Below the pieces are notes generated by a model. The model had not been told where the DNA came from, did no database searches, and worked only from the letters and a program-made list of their open reading frames with translations. Positions 51,808 to 61,385 of a stretch of 64,000 nt of DNA are shown here, piece after piece. This DNA comes from Massilia brevitalea (GTDB taxonomy: Bacteria; Pseudomonadota; Gammaproteobacteria; Burkholderiales; Burkholderiaceae_D): contig NZ_JAULSI010000001.1 of the NCBI RefSeq assembly GCF_030711405.1, positions 124,001 through 188,000 of the forward strand. Direction: 5' to 3'. The number at the start of each line of letters is the position of its first letter. Position 1 is the stretch's first letter. A program made the translations under genes and the position numbers.

Positions 51808-52886
51808 TGTGCCAGGCCTGCACGCCAGGCGGAGATCTGGTCCAGCGTAATCGCGCGTGCCTGCGCCGTATCGGCATAATAATCGCGGTACCAGGTTGCG
51901 GTGTAGGCCACCACCTGCTTCGTATCCCAGGCGGGTACCCATCCGAGCAGGTTGCGGGCCAGCGAGCTGTCGAGCGCCAGCGCACCGGCCTCGGGCAGCG
52001 GGTTGTCCATGTATTCAAGCTGGGGACGCATCCAGTGGCCGCACATCATTTCCAGCACTTCGCGTACCGAATGCTGTTGCGGATCTTGCGGGCCCAGGTT
52101 CCAGGCGCGTGCGAAACGCGCCGGCTGGTCCGACACCAGGCCAGCCATCAGCATCAGGTAACCGTGCACCAGTGCCAGGACGTGCTGCCATGGGCGGCTG
52201 GCGTCCGGATAGCGTAGCGTCATCGGCTGGCCGTCGACCACGGCGCGCACGAAATCGGGGACCAGGCGATCTTCCGACCAGTCGCCGCCACCGATGATAT
52301 TGCCGCCGCGGGCAATGGCGATCGCCGGCCCCTGCCCCTTGGCCGCCGGGTAGGACGCCGCATAGCTCTGGATGACCATTTCGGCCGCGGCCTTCGACGC
52401 GCTGTACGGGTCCTTGCCGCCCAGAGGATCGTTCTCGCGGTAAGGCCAGGGCCATTCATTGTTCTGGTACACCTTGTCGGTCGTAATGCACACGACGCCG
52501 CGCACACCCGGCACCTGGCGCGCCGCCTCGAGCACATTGGCCGTGCCCTGCGCATTGACGGCAAAGGTTTCGAGCGGTTCACGGTAGGAACGCCGCACCA
52601 GGGGCTGGGCCGCCAGGTGCAGGATCAGGTCGGGCCGGAATGCCGCCATCGCGGCATGCAGTGCCTCGTAATCGAGAATGTCGCCGAACGTGGTGTTGCC
52701 GTCGGCACGCAGTCCGGTTGCATCGAACATCGACGGCGTGGTTTCCGGCTCGAGCGAGTAACCGGCCACGACAGCGCCGATTTCTCCCAGCCAGAGACTG
52801 GCCCAACTCCCGGTAAAGCCCGTATTCCCCGTAATGAAGATGCGTTTTCCCTTCAACGCCGATTCGAAGTTAAGACTGTGAGTCAT
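51804..52886 (-). CDS. rfbG: CDP-glucose 4,6-dehydratase
   Basis: NAD-dependent SDR dehydratase of 360 residues converting CDP-glucose to CDP-4-keto-6-deoxyglucose. IFITGNTGFTGSWASLWL (about residue 15) is the RfbG-specific nucleotide motif. Further signs are DYEALHAAMAAFRPDLILHL, AAQPLVRRSYREPLETF, VVCITTDKVYQN, the catalytic Tyr/Lys in DPYSASKAAAEM, and GGDWSEDRLVPDFVRA. It is first in its operon: the 80 AT-rich bases upstream probably hold the promoter. It is followed by the SDR, GtrB-like, rfbF, gtrA and polytopic genes. Confidence 0.95.
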   Translation of the reverse strand: MTHSLNFESALKGKRIFITGNTGFTGSWASLWLGEIGAVVAGYSLEPETTPSMFDATGLRADGNTTFGDILDYEALHAAMAAFRPDLILHLAAQPLVRRSYREPLETFAVNAQGTANVLEAARQVPGVRGVVCITTDKVYQNNEWPWPYRENDPLGGKDPYSASKAAAEMVIQSYAASYPAAKGQGPAIAIARGGNIIGGGDWSEDRLVPDFVRAVVDGQPMTLRYPDASRPWQHVLALVHGYLMLMAGLVSDQPARFARAWNLGPQDPQQHSVREVLEMMCGHWMRPQLEYMDNPLPEAGALALDSSLARNLLGWVPAWDTKQVVAYTATWYRDYYADTAQARAITLDQISAWRAGLAQ

Positions 52887-52966
52887 GGTAAGCGATAAGA
52901 CTTATTATTCATTCTAGCAGCGATGATAACAGAGGCTCACTGCCTAAGTCATCCATTCCTTGCTTC

Positions 52967-53368
52967 TTAACGGAAAGTAAAGTGCTTGTGTCCGAGGTAG
53001 CTGGTAAACACCGGCGCCATCACCCCGACGGCATGGGCCAGTTCCGGCGCATGGCGTGTCACGCCCAGCGCGGGTAACAGGAAGTGCAGCATTCCGAGGC
53101 TGATCAGCCAGGTCTGCAGAACCGCAACCAGGTTCACGGCAGTGAACAGCAGGATGGCTTTGCCCGTACCATGGCTGGGCCTGGAAAACACGAACATCCG
53201 TGCAAGTACAAAGGCGGTCACCATCCCGGTCAGGTATGCCAGCACGATCGAGGCCGAGAACGACATCCAGGTGTTGTACAGGATGCGCGAACCGAAGTTG
53301 ACAGCCGCCGCCGTGCCGCCGGTGAGCAGGAACACCAGGAACTGGCGCGACATGAATTGCCGGATCAC
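52967..53368 (-). CDS. GtrA-family membrane protein (second copy)
   Basis: A 133-residue four-helix protein: [86 protein letters not shown]. It is distinct from the gtrA copy 4 kb away, so a recent duplication is unlikely. I prefer the GTG at 53368, which overlaps the oxidoreductase stop (GTGA) and has AGGA nine bases upstream; ATG 53353 is the alternative. The predicted role is flipping a polyprenyl-linked sugar. It ends the operon that starts with the truncated membrane protein. Confidence 0.86.
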   Translation of the reverse strand: MIRQFMSRQFLVFLLTGGTAAAVNFGSRILYNTWMSFSASIVLAYLTGMVTAFVLARMFVFSRPSHGTGKAILLFTAVNLVAVLQTWLISLGMLHFLLPALGVTRHAPELAHAVGVMAPVFTSYLGHKHFTFR

Positions 53369-54651
53369 GCCGCCGCGTCCTGCGCCATCTTGCGGCCGAA
53401 GTCGATACTCTCGGAAATACCGCGGTCTTCCGGATAGTAGTACGACGTATCGGCCACCCACAGGCCCTGCACCGGCAGCTTCGGCGCCGGCAGGCGGTCC
53501 AGGTAGCCGGGTTCGCAGATCGGCTGGGCGTAGCGATAGCGGCTGGCGCGCATGTCGAGGAAGTCGGCGTCGGTCAGGGCTGGATTGATCTTTTTCAGGT
53601 AGCTACGTACCTTGTCGAGGAAGACCTGGTCGGGCTCGGCGAATTTCGGATGCTCGCCCGGAATATAGAAGGGCACGTAGACCACGTGCTCCTTCAGCGG
53701 ACGCAGATTCGAATACTCGACCAGGCCAGGGATGTCCATCTCCGGATCGTTGGTGTTGAGCCAGAAGTTCTCCGACACCGGCTTGCGCAGCTTCGCAATC
53801 ACGCACACGACGGCGATGTTCTTCTTGGAAGCAAAGGCGTCCAGCAGGTCTGGCGGCAGGTCGGGCATCACGCGCGGCACGTACGGCAGCGGAATGGTGC
53901 TGATCACCTTGTCGAAGGCCGCAAAGGAGCCGCCGGCCTCGACACCGCGCACTGCGCCCTCCCCGATCACGACTCTGGTGACCGGCGTCTTCAGGCGCAG
54001 TTCGCCGCCATGGCGCTCGATATCGGCGCGCATGGCATGCAGCAGGGTTTCCGAGCCGCCGTCGAGGTAGCCGAGTTTTTCCTTGAACAGGCTGTAGCGG
54101 GAGCGGCCAATGCGGCGGATGCGGCTCCAGATCCAGGCGGCGGACAGGTTGCTGCTGTAGTCGTAGAACTTGTAGTCGAACAGGCGCCGCCACAGCACTT
54201 CCCAGGCTTCCGGCCCCACGGCGCGCTTGATCCAGCCGGTCGCCTCGACATGGTCGAGCGGCTTCCAGTCGTCGCGCCTGGTCGAGAGGAAGGCGTGCAG
54301 GCCGTAGCGGAACTTGGCGGCCATGCCCAGGCCCTTGAACTTGAGCAGCGCAACCGGATTGCCCCAGGGTTGCAGCCGGTCCTGGTACCAGTAACCCATC
54401 TTCGTGGCGACCCAGTGCATCTTGTGGCCAATGCCGAGTTCGTCGAGCACTTTCAGGAAAGCGTGGTCCGAGATGCAGTGGAAGTGGTAGTAGCGTTCGA
54501 TCGCGAGACCGGAAAAGTCAAAGGCGGCCGCCATGCCGCCGACCCGGTCGTCGGCTTCGTACACCACCGGATGGTGGCCGTCGCGCGCCAGCTGGTAGGC
54601 GACCGCCAGGCCCATGGGGCCGGCGCCGAGGACGGCGATACGTTGTCCCAT
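53365..54651 (-). CDS. FAD/NAD(P)-binding oxidoreductase, UGM/protoporphyrinogen-oxidase-like
   Basis: Flavoprotein of 428 residues. The FAD-binding dinucleotide motif [17 protein letters not shown] is at residues 5-21, with [18 protein letters not shown] after it and the C-terminal FAD contact [36 protein letters not shown] is common in the group found in glycan clusters with GtrA and GT2 genes. The substrate is unknown; relation to UDP-galactopyranose mutase suggests sugar ring or keto chemistry, but I cannot assign it. It starts immediately after the stop of the epimerase and overlaps the second gtrA. Confidence 0.85.
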   Translation of the reverse strand: MGQRIAVLGAGPMGLAVAYQLARDGHHPVVYEADDRVGGMAAAFDFSGLAIERYYHFHCISDHAFLKVLDELGIGHKMHWVATKMGYWYQDRLQPWGNPVALLKFKGLGMAAKFRYGLHAFLSTRRDDWKPLDHVEATGWIKRAVGPEAWEVLWRRLFDYKFYDYSSNLSAAWIWSRIRRIGRSRYSLFKEKLGYLDGGSETLLHAMRADIERHGGELRLKTPVTRVVIGEGAVRGVEAGGSFAAFDKVISTIPLPYVPRVMPDLPPDLLDAFASKKNIAVVCVIAKLRKPVSENFWLNTNDPEMDIPGLVEYSNLRPLKEHVVYVPFYIPGEHPKFAEPDQVFLDKVRSYLKKINPALTDADFLDMRASRYRYAQPICEPGYLDRLPAPKLPVQGLWVADTSYYYPEDRGISESIDFGRKMAQDAAA

Positions 54652-55593
54652 TCAGAACTCCATGACGATGTGGCTGTATTTCGGATCGTTGAAGGTCTCG
54701 TCGATCGCCTCGGCAAACGGCGTGCTGCGCACGCCGAAGATGCCGGGCCAGTCGATCACTTCGAACCTGTCGGGTGCGATCAGGGCGCGCAGCTGCTGGG
54801 TGGTGAACGGCGGATTCCGGTCGAACCGGCTCCACAGCCAGATCAAGCCGTAGAACAGGCTGTAGGGAATGCGCACGATCGGCGTGCGGCTGCGCGTGGT
54901 GCGCTTGATCTGGCGGATGATGTCGATGTAGTCGACCTCTTCGTGGCCCGAAATGTTGTAGATGCGGTTCTCGACCGGGTGCTCGATGCAGCTGATGATG
55001 ATGTTGCTGAAGTCGCCCACGTAGAGCGGCTGCCGCATGTAGCGGCCATGGCCCGGAATCGGAAACACCGGCACCTTGCGCATGAAGCGCGACAGCCAGC
55101 CCAGGTGCTTGCGGTCGAACCAGCCGAACATCAGCGTCGGGCGCAGTACCGGGCAAGGCACGCCGCTGGCCAGCACCATCTCTTCCTGCGCCTTCTTCGA
55201 GCGCGTATAAAAATCGTCGGCAACGGACTTGACCACGGACGAGCTCACGTGCACCAGGCGCACGCCGGGGTGGCGCTTGATCGCGTCGAGGACCAGGCGC
55301 GTCGAATCGACGTTGTTGCGCACGAATTCCTGGTAGTCGATGCCGCCGATCTGCGCCTGCAGCATGATCACGACGGCGGCGCCCTCGATGTGGCGCGCCC
55401 ATTCACCCGGCTCGGCCAGGTCCGCGTACTCGGCCACGATGCCGGGCTGGATCTGGCGCAGCATCGCCAGGTTGGCGCGGTGCTTGTCGAGCACGACGAT
55501 GTTCGTATAGCCGCGCGCCAGCAGGCGGGCGACCAGGTTTTGTCCAACCAGCCCCGCGCCGCCGGGCAGCAGGATCTTTGCATTCAGGTCCAT
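54652..55593 (-). CDS. NAD-dependent epimerase/dehydratase (SDR)
   Basis: A 313-residue extended SDR. The nucleotide-binding LPGGAGLVGQNLVARLL is at about residue 8, the serine region RLVHVSSSVVKS, and the catalytic Y/K in DFYTRSKKAQEEM. RPTLMFGWFDRKHLGW and QPLYVGDFSNIIIS follow. ATG 55593 is taken as the start; the longer open frame upstream overlaps the previous gene. It probably makes or modifies a nucleotide sugar or polyprenyl-linked sugar for the local glycan genes. Its stop abuts the oxidoreductase ATG with no gap. Confidence 0.84.
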   Translation of the reverse strand: MDLNAKILLPGGAGLVGQNLVARLLARGYTNIVVLDKHRANLAMLRQIQPGIVAEYADLAEPGEWARHIEGAAVVIMLQAQIGGIDYQEFVRNNVDSTRLVLDAIKRHPGVRLVHVSSSVVKSVADDFYTRSKKAQEEMVLASGVPCPVLRPTLMFGWFDRKHLGWLSRFMRKVPVFPIPGHGRYMRQPLYVGDFSNIIISCIEHPVENRIYNISGHEEVDYIDIIRQIKRTTRSRTPIVRIPYSLFYGLIWLWSRFDRNPPFTTQQLRALIAPDRFEVIDWPGIFGVRSTPFAEAIDETFNDPKYSHIVMEF

Positions 55594-55597
55594 CGGA

Positions 55598-56313
55598 TTA
55601 CTTTCGTTCCACGGTAAGTCCAAACAGGCGTACCCCCAGCACCCGTCCATCGGGCGAGACGCCGGCCTGCTTTGGCGAAATCGGGTGCGCCAGGCGCAAG
55701 CTGACGGCAACGTCGTCGCTACTGCCCGCAGGGACCACAAACGCCACCTGCTTGCGGTTGTCCTGCTGGGTAAAGGCGGCGGTCGCGACCGCTTTTCCAT
55801 TCACTTCGATCGTCAACTCCTGGCGGTAGTCCGGACGCGGCAGGAAGGCCGCGAGATCGAGCAACACACGCGTGCCTGCGGCCTGGCCGATGTGCAGACC
55901 GAGGTTGGACCTGTCCCCCATCGACCAGACGAACCCGCCCGCTTCGATGGTCGACCAGCCGGTTTGCAGGATGAAGGCGCTGTACCAGGCGGCGCGCTCG
56001 GACACGGATACCGGGCTGTAGCCGGCGAGGTCGGGCTTGGCCAGGCGGTAGAAGCCCAGGCCCAGGCCTTCGACCACCGGTGCACCCAGCGCCGGGTCGG
56101 GCGCGCCGGCCAGCGGACGCACGTACAGGCGCGGCGCGGAGGTCAGCTCCGCAGGCGTGCAGGCCGCCACGCGGGTGAAGGAAATATGCCAGTTCTGGTT
56201 CACGCAGAACAGCTCGGTATTGCGGCGTTTGGCGTACGCTTCCACGCCGAGCACATGGGACCAGACCGTGCCCCAGTCGACCGTGTTGTCGAGGTCGAGG
56301 ACGATGCGCTGCG
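55598..56313 (-). pseudogene. Membrane glycan protein remnant: C-terminal beta domain only
   Basis: About 235 codons are open from near 56313 down to the TAA at 55598. The frame reads RIVLDLDNTVDWGTVWSHVL, GVEAYAKRRNTELFCVNQNW, HISFTRVAACTP, then a beta-rich region with TIEVNGKAVATAAF and the C-terminal VSPDGRVLGVRLFGLTVERK. This looks like the periplasmic end of a large polytopic protein of the kind encoded at 46588-48774; no membrane segment or signal remains. Upstream in frame a TGA occurs at once, inside the kinase gene, and the only in-frame start is a GTG at 56254. I therefore read it as a gene that has lost its 5' part. Four bases separate it from the epimerase gene. Confidence 0.72.
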
Positions 56314-56316
56314 GCG

Positions 56317-57791
56317 ATGCCGATGGTGGTCACCGACCCGCGCCAGCCCGACAACCCGATCGTGTTCGTCAACCGCGCCTTCCTCGATCTCACCCTGTAC
56401 GAGGAAGCCGAGGCCGTAGGGCGCAACTGCCGCTTCCTGCAGGGCCCGCAGACCGACCCGGCGACCGTCGACGCGATCCGCAAGGCCATCGCCGACGAGC
56501 GCACCGTGGCCTTCGACATCCTGAACTACAAGGCCGACGGCACGCCGTTCTGGAATGCGCTGTTCCTGGGGCCGATCTTCGACCAGGAAGGCCAGTTGCT
56601 CTACTTCTTCGCCTCGCAGATGGACGTGACCGAGCGCCGCGCCACCGAACAGTCCTCGCTGCAGGCGCAAAAGATGGAGGCGATCGGCCAGCTGACGGCC
56701 GGCATGGCGCACGACTTCAACAACCTGCTGCAGGTCATCAACGGCAACCTGGAACTGGCGCTGCTGGCGCTCGGCGCCGGCAACAACACGGCCGGCGAAT
56801 CGATCCGCCGCGCCCAGCGCTCGGCCATAAAGGCCGGTAAGCTGACCCAGCAACTGCTCACCTTCGCACGCAAGCAGCGCCTCGAGCCGCGCCGGGTCAA
56901 CCTGAACGCCCTGCTGGTGGAATTCTCGGAACTGCTGGTGCGCACCCTTGGCGACCAGGTCGATCTGCACCTGGACCTTAAGCCCGGCCTGCCCGCCTGC
57001 ACCCTCGATCCGACCCACCTGGAAATGGCGCTACTGAACGTCCTGATCAATGCGCGCGACGCCATGCCGAACGGCGGCCAGTCAAGGTTGCCACGGCGCT
57101 GGCGCCCGGCAACCAGCTGGCGATCTGCGTGGCCGACCAGGGCGAAGGCATGACGCCCGAAGTCATGCGGCGCGCGACCGAACCCTTCTTCACCACCAAG
57201 GGACCGGGCACCGGGCTCGGGCTGGCGATGGTGCACGGCTTCGTCCAGCAGTCGCGCGGCCGGCTGGACATCGACAGCACGCCTGGCCAGGGCACCACGG
57301 TGCGCATGCTCTTCCCGCTTGCCGACGGCGAGACGGCGGCGAACGACCCCGGGCCGGGGGCGGGCCAGGAGGCCGATGGCGAAGACCCGGACGCGGCAAC
57401 ACAGGAGGACGAAAACAGGCCGCGCATCCTCGTCGTCGAAGACAACGAGGACGTGCGCGAACTGGCGGAAAGCATGCTCGGCGCGGCCGGCTATGCGGTG
57501 GTGTCGGCACCCAGCGGCGAGCGCGCGCTGGAACTGCTGGAAGAAGAAGCCGACATCGACCTGCTGTTCACCGACGTCATCATGCCGGGCGGCATGAATG
57601 GCCTGCAGCTGGCCGAGCAGGTGCGCGCGCGCCGGCCGGAGACGCCGATCCTGATCACCACCGGCTACATGGACGAGCTGCCCGCGCCCACCCCGCGCGC
57701 CCAGCCGCTCGACGTGCTCGGCAAGCCTTACCGGCAGGAAGAACTGCTGTCGCGCGTACGCGCCATCCTGCCGGCACGCACTGTTCTGTAA
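56317..57791 (+). pseudogene. LOV-domain hybrid sensor histidine kinase, 5'-truncated and frameshifted
   Basis: Two frames together encode a blue-light-type sensor kinase. Frame one (56317-57153) has a LOV/PAS domain with VGRNCRFLQGPQTD, where C38 is the flavin-adduct cysteine, then NYKADGTPFWN and the DVTERR end. HisKA follows with GMAHDFNNLLQVINGNLEL, and the N-box LLNVLINARDAMPNGG. Near 57081 one base seems lost: adding a G restores VKVATALAPGNQLAICVADQ and joins frame two (to 57791), which carries TEPFFTTKGPGTGLGLAMV and a receiver domain (ILVVEDNEDVRE, LLFTDVIMPGG, LGKPYRQEE). The N-terminal residues normally before MVVTDP in LOV domains are absent. It is probably inactive unless these are sequence errors. 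Confidence 0.8.
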
Positions 57792-57932
57792 AGTACAATA
57801 CCCGGGTTCGTATTCGGGCGCATACACGGGCCAGGCAGCGCGCCGCCTTCGCGTTGCCCTCCTGGCCGCGTGCCATTCAATCGCCGGACGTGGCGCAAGC
57901 CCGGCATCCGGTGCTACCAGGACACCATTCGC

Positions 57933-58976
57933 ATGATTCTAGTCACAGGGGGAGCAGGTTTCATCGGCTCGAATTTCGTTCTCGGATGGCTGGCACACAG
58001 CGACGAGCCGGTCGTGAACCTCGACAAGCTGACCTATGCCGGCAACCTGGCCAACCTGGCCTCGCTCGCCAACGACCCGCGCCACCTGTTCGTCCACGGC
58101 GACATCGGCGACAGCGCGCTGGTGGCCAGCCTGCTGGCGCGCCACCAGCCGCGCGCCATCCTCAACTTCGCCGCCGAAACCCATGTCGACCGCGCAATCG
58201 CGGGAGCCGGCAACTTCATCGCGACGAACGTGGACGCCACCTTTGCCCTGCTCGAGACCGTGCGCGCCTGGTGGCAGGCGCAAGACGACGCGGCGCGCGC
58301 GCGCTTCCGCTTCCTGCATGTCTCGACCGACGAGGTCTACGGCACCCTGCAGCCAGGCGAGGCCGCCTTCAGCGAAACCACGCCCTATGCGCCGAACAAT
58401 CCGTATGCCGCCTCGAAAGCCGCATCGGACCACCTGGTGCGCGCCTGGCACCGCACCTATGGCTTGCCGACCCTGACGACCAACTGTTCTAATAATTACG
58501 GTCCGTATCAATTTCCCGAGAAGCTGATTCCGCACATGATCGCGCAGGCACGCGCAGGCCAGCCCCTGCCCGTGTACGGCGACGGCCAGCAGGTGCGCGA
58601 CTGGCTCTTCGTGACCGACCACTGCGCGGCGCTGCGGCGCGTGCTCGAGGCCGGCCGCCCCGGCGCAACCTACAACATCGGCGGCAGCGACGAAATGGCA
58701 AACCTGGATGTGGTGCGGACCGTGTGCGGTATCCTCGATGAACTGGCGCCCGCAGCGCAAGGCAGCCATGCCGACCGCATCGAGCACGTCACGGACCGCC
58801 TGGGGCACGACCGCCGCTATGCCATCGACGCCGGCAAGATTGCACGCGAACTGGGCTGGACGCCGGCCGAGAGCTTCGCCAGCGGCATCCGCAAGACCGT
58901 CGAGTGGTACCTGGCGCACGCGGACTGGCTCGATGCGCTGCAGGCCAGCCATGCCGGCCAGGGGGAACGTTCATGA
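57933..58976 (+). CDS. rfbB: dTDP-glucose 4,6-dehydratase
   Basis: RmlB, second enzyme of dTDP-L-rhamnose synthesis: dTDP-glucose to dTDP-4-keto-6-deoxyglucose. It has 347 residues. [16 protein letters not shown] is at residues 2-17, the substrate loop [12 protein letters not shown] near 80, the catalytic [11 protein letters not shown], the Tyr/Lys in [14 protein letters not shown], and [20 protein letters not shown]. The ATG at 57933 has AGGA nine bases upstream. The 57792-57932 gap has a TACAAT at 57794-57799 but no convincing -35. rfbA overlaps its stop by four bases; rfbC and rfbD are not next to it. Confidence 0.96.
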   Translation: MILVTGGAGFIGSNFVLGWLAHSDEPVVNLDKLTYAGNLANLASLANDPRHLFVHGDIGDSALVASLLARHQPRAILNFAAETHVDRAIAGAGNFIATNVDATFALLETVRAWWQAQDDAARARFRFLHVSTDEVYGTLQPGEAAFSETTPYAPNNPYAASKAASDHLVRAWHRTYGLPTLTTNCSNNYGPYQFPEKLIPHMIAQARAGQPLPVYGDGQQVRDWLFVTDHCAALRRVLEAGRPGATYNIGGSDEMANLDVVRTVCGILDELAPAAQGSHADRIEHVTDRLGHDRRYAIDAGKIARELGWTPAESFASGIRKTVEWYLAHADWLDALQASHAGQGERS

Positions 58977-59863
58977 GCACCGCCCCGGCGCGCAAGGGCA
59001 TCATCCTGGCGGGCGGCGCCGGCACGCGCCTGTACCCGCTCACGACCAGCGTCTCGAAGCAGCTGCTGCCGGTGTACGACAAACCGATGATCTATTACCC
59101 GCTCAGCACGCTGATGCTGGCGGGCCTGCGCCAGATCCTGATCATTTCCACGCTCGAGGACGTGCCGCGCTTCCAGGCGCTGCTGGGCGACGGCAGCCAG
59201 TGGGGACTCGAACTCGGCTACGTCGCCCAGCCCTCGCCCGACGGCCTGGCCCAGGCCTTCATCCTGGGCCGCGATTTCCTGGGAGACGCGGCGTCGACGC
59301 TGATCCTCGGCGATAACATCCACTACGGCAACGACGTGGTATTCAGGCTGCAGGCGGCGTCCGCGCGCGACAGCGGCGCCACCGTGTTCGCCTACCACGT
59401 TACCGATCCGGAGCGCTATGGCGTCGTCGAATTCGACGCGGCGCGCCGCCCGCTGAGTTTGGAAGAAAAGCCGCTGCGGCCGAAATCGCCCTATGCCGTG
59501 ACCGGCCTGTATTTCTACGACAACCAGGTCTGCGACATTGCGGCCAGCCTGAAGCCCTCGCGGCGCGGCGAACTCGAAATCACCGACGTCAACAGCCATT
59601 ACCTGGCGCGCGGCGCGCTGAACGTCGAGATCCTGGGCCGCGGCACAGCCTGGCTCGATACCGGCACCCACGATTCGCTGCTCGACGCCAGCCAGTTCAT
59701 CGCGGCGATCCAGAAACGCCAGGGGCTGAAGGTTGCGTGTCCCGAGGAGATTGCCTGGCGCATGGGCTACATCGACAGCGCCCAGTTGCTGCGCCTGGCG
59801 GAACCGCTGGCGCGCAGCGGGTATGGAGAATACCTGCTGCGGCTGGTGCACGAAGGGGAATAA
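58973..59863 (+). CDS. rfbA: Glucose-1-phosphate thymidylyltransferase
   Basis: RmlA, which makes dTDP-glucose from glucose-1-phosphate and dTTP. It has 296 residues. [17 protein letters not shown] is at residues 8-24, then [68 protein letters not shown] and [14 protein letters not shown]. It shares four bases (ATGA) with rfbB. Together the pair feeds a dTDP-6-deoxyhexose branch. RmlC and a dedicated RmlD must be encoded elsewhere if rhamnose is made; the only RmlD-like domain in the window is in the fusion at 14452-16713. Confidence 0.96.
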   Translation: MSTAPARKGIILAGGAGTRLYPLTTSVSKQLLPVYDKPMIYYPLSTLMLAGLRQILIISTLEDVPRFQALLGDGSQWGLELGYVAQPSPDGLAQAFILGRDFLGDAASTLILGDNIHYGNDVVFRLQAASARDSGATVFAYHVTDPERYGVVEFDAARRPLSLEEKPLRPKSPYAVTGLYFYDNQVCDIAASLKPSRRGELEITDVNSHYLARGALNVEILGRGTAWLDTGTHDSLLDASQFIAAIQKRQGLKVACPEEIAWRMGYIDSAQLLRLAEPLARSGYGEYLLRLVHEGE

Positions 59864-59888
59864 GGCCGGCGGCGGTGCGCCGCCGGCC
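59864..59888. terminator. GC-rich stem-loop between convergent rfbA and rhlE
   Basis: An 11-base perfect stem GGCCGGCGGCG/CGCCGCCGGCC with a 3-base loop starts immediately after the rfbA stop. There is no T-run on either side, so it is not a classical intrinsic terminator, but it lies between two convergent genes where a transcript end is expected. Confidence 0.55.
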
Positions 59889-59909
59889 GGGGTGGATCAG
59901 GCCTGTAGC

Positions 59910-61385
59910 TTATGCCTGCGGCTTCGGCAAGCCGCCGAGCAGGACGGCCAGCTTCTGCTTCGGCTTGGCCTGCGTGCCGCCAACGGCCTGGACCGCTTCG
60001 CGGCGCGGTGCGCTCGCAGGCTCGTAAGGCTTCAGGAACCACGGATCGATCTTGTCGCGGCGCGGCACCGGACCGGCGCCATAGCTGCGCGGCCCGCGTT
60101 CGCTACGTACTTCGCTGCTGCGTTCGCTGCGGCCCGCCTCCACGCTGCCGCCACGCGGACGGCGCTCGGTGCGTTCGGCATCGCGGTCGCGGCTGCGGGC
60201 GCGCGGCGTGAAGTTGTTCAGCTCGCCGCGCTGGACGGTCTGCTTGATCAGTTTTTCGATGTCGGCCAGCAGGCGCTCGTCCTTGTCCGAGTACACCGAG
60301 ATCGCATCGCCCGAGGCGCCGGCGCGGCCCGTGCGGCCGATGCGGTGCACGTAGTCTTCGGCGTTGTACGGCAAATCGAAGTTGATCACGCACGGCAGGT
60401 CGGAAATGTCGAGGCCGCGCGCGGCAACGTCGGTCGCCACCAGCACCTCGATCTCGCCCTTCTTGAACGAATCGAGGGCGGCCATGCGTTCCTGCTGGGT
60501 TTTATCGCCGTGGATGGCCGAGGCCTTGATGCCGCACTGTTCGAGGTGGCGCGACAGGCGCGAGGCGCCGATCTTGGTGTTCGAGAACACGATCACCTGC
60601 TTCAGCTCGCGCTGGCGGATCAGGAACTCGACCACGTCGCGCTTCTGTTCCTCGTCGACCTTGTAGACCACCTGGGTGACCTTTTCGGCGGTGGCGTTGC
60701 TGCGCGCCACTTCGATCAGGACCGGCTGGTCGAGGAAGCTGTTGGCCAGCTTCTTGATTTCTGGCGAGAAGGTGGCCGAGAACATCAGGTTCTGGCGTTT
60801 CTTCGGCAGCAAATTGATGATGCGCTGCAGGTCGGGCAGGAAGCCCATGTCGAGCATGCGGTCGGCTTCGTCCATGACCAGCATCTGCACCTGGCCCAGG
60901 CTGACGTTCTTCTGCTCGATGTGGTCGAGCAGGCGGCCCGGGGTGGCGATGACGATTTCGACGCCGCCCTTCAGGATCACGGTCTGGCCCTTCATGTCCA
61001 TGCCGCCGAACACCACGGCCGAGCGCAGCGGGGTGTGCTGGGCGTAGGCCTTGACGTTGTCGGCCACCTGCACGGCGAGCTCGCGGGTCGGCGTGAGGAT
61101 CAGCGCGCGCACCGGGTGGCGCGCCGGCGACATGCTGGTATTCGCATGGGCCAGCAGCAGCTGGATGATCGGCAGCGAGAAGCCGGCGGTCTTGCCGGTG
61201 CCGGTTTGCGCGGCGCCCATGACGTCGCGGCCCTGCAGCACGACCGGGATGGCCTGGGCCTGGATCGGGGTCGGATGGACGTAGCCCTGGTCGGCGAGGG
61301 CGCGCAGGATCTCGGGCGCGAGGCCGAAATCGGCAAAGCGCACCTCTGGCGTGGCAGCCTCGTTGTTCATCGGTGTTTCAGACAT
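59910..61385 (-). CDS. rhlE: DEAD-box ATP-dependent RNA helicase, RhlE type
   Basis: A 491-residue helicase. It has FADFGLAPEILRALADQGY and the Q motif HPTPIQAQAIP, motif I AQTGTGKT, PTRELAVQ, TPGRLLDH, motif II DEAD, motif III SAT, then the second RecA domain with VFSNTKIGASRL, VATDVAARGLDI and motif VI HRIGRTGRAG. Residues from about 385 are a basic, Arg/Asp/Glu-rich disordered tail, usual for RhlE and important for RNA binding. GGAAAG lies six bases before the ATG at 61385; the Met at residue 6 is a second candidate. Roles are in ribosome assembly or mRNA turnover. Confidence 0.93.
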   Translation of the reverse strand: MSETPMNNEAATPEVRFADFGLAPEILRALADQGYVHPTPIQAQAIPVVLQGRDVMGAAQTGTGKTAGFSLPIIQLLLAHANTSMSPARHPVRALILTPTRELAVQVADNVKAYAQHTPLRSAVVFGGMDMKGQTVILKGGVEIVIATPGRLLDHIEQKNVSLGQVQMLVMDEADRMLDMGFLPDLQRIINLLPKKRQNLMFSATFSPEIKKLANSFLDQPVLIEVARSNATAEKVTQVVYKVDEEQKRDVVEFLIRQRELKQVIVFSNTKIGASRLSRHLEQCGIKASAIHGDKTQQERMAALDSFKKGEIEVLVATDVAARGLDISDLPCVINFDLPYNAEDYVHRIGRTGRAGASGDAISVYSDKDERLLADIEKLIKQTVQRGELNNFTPRARSRDRDAERTERRPRGGSVEAGRSERSSEVRSERGPRSYGAGPVPRRDKIDPWFLKPYEPASAPRREAVQAVGGTQAKPKQKLAVLLGGLPKPQA

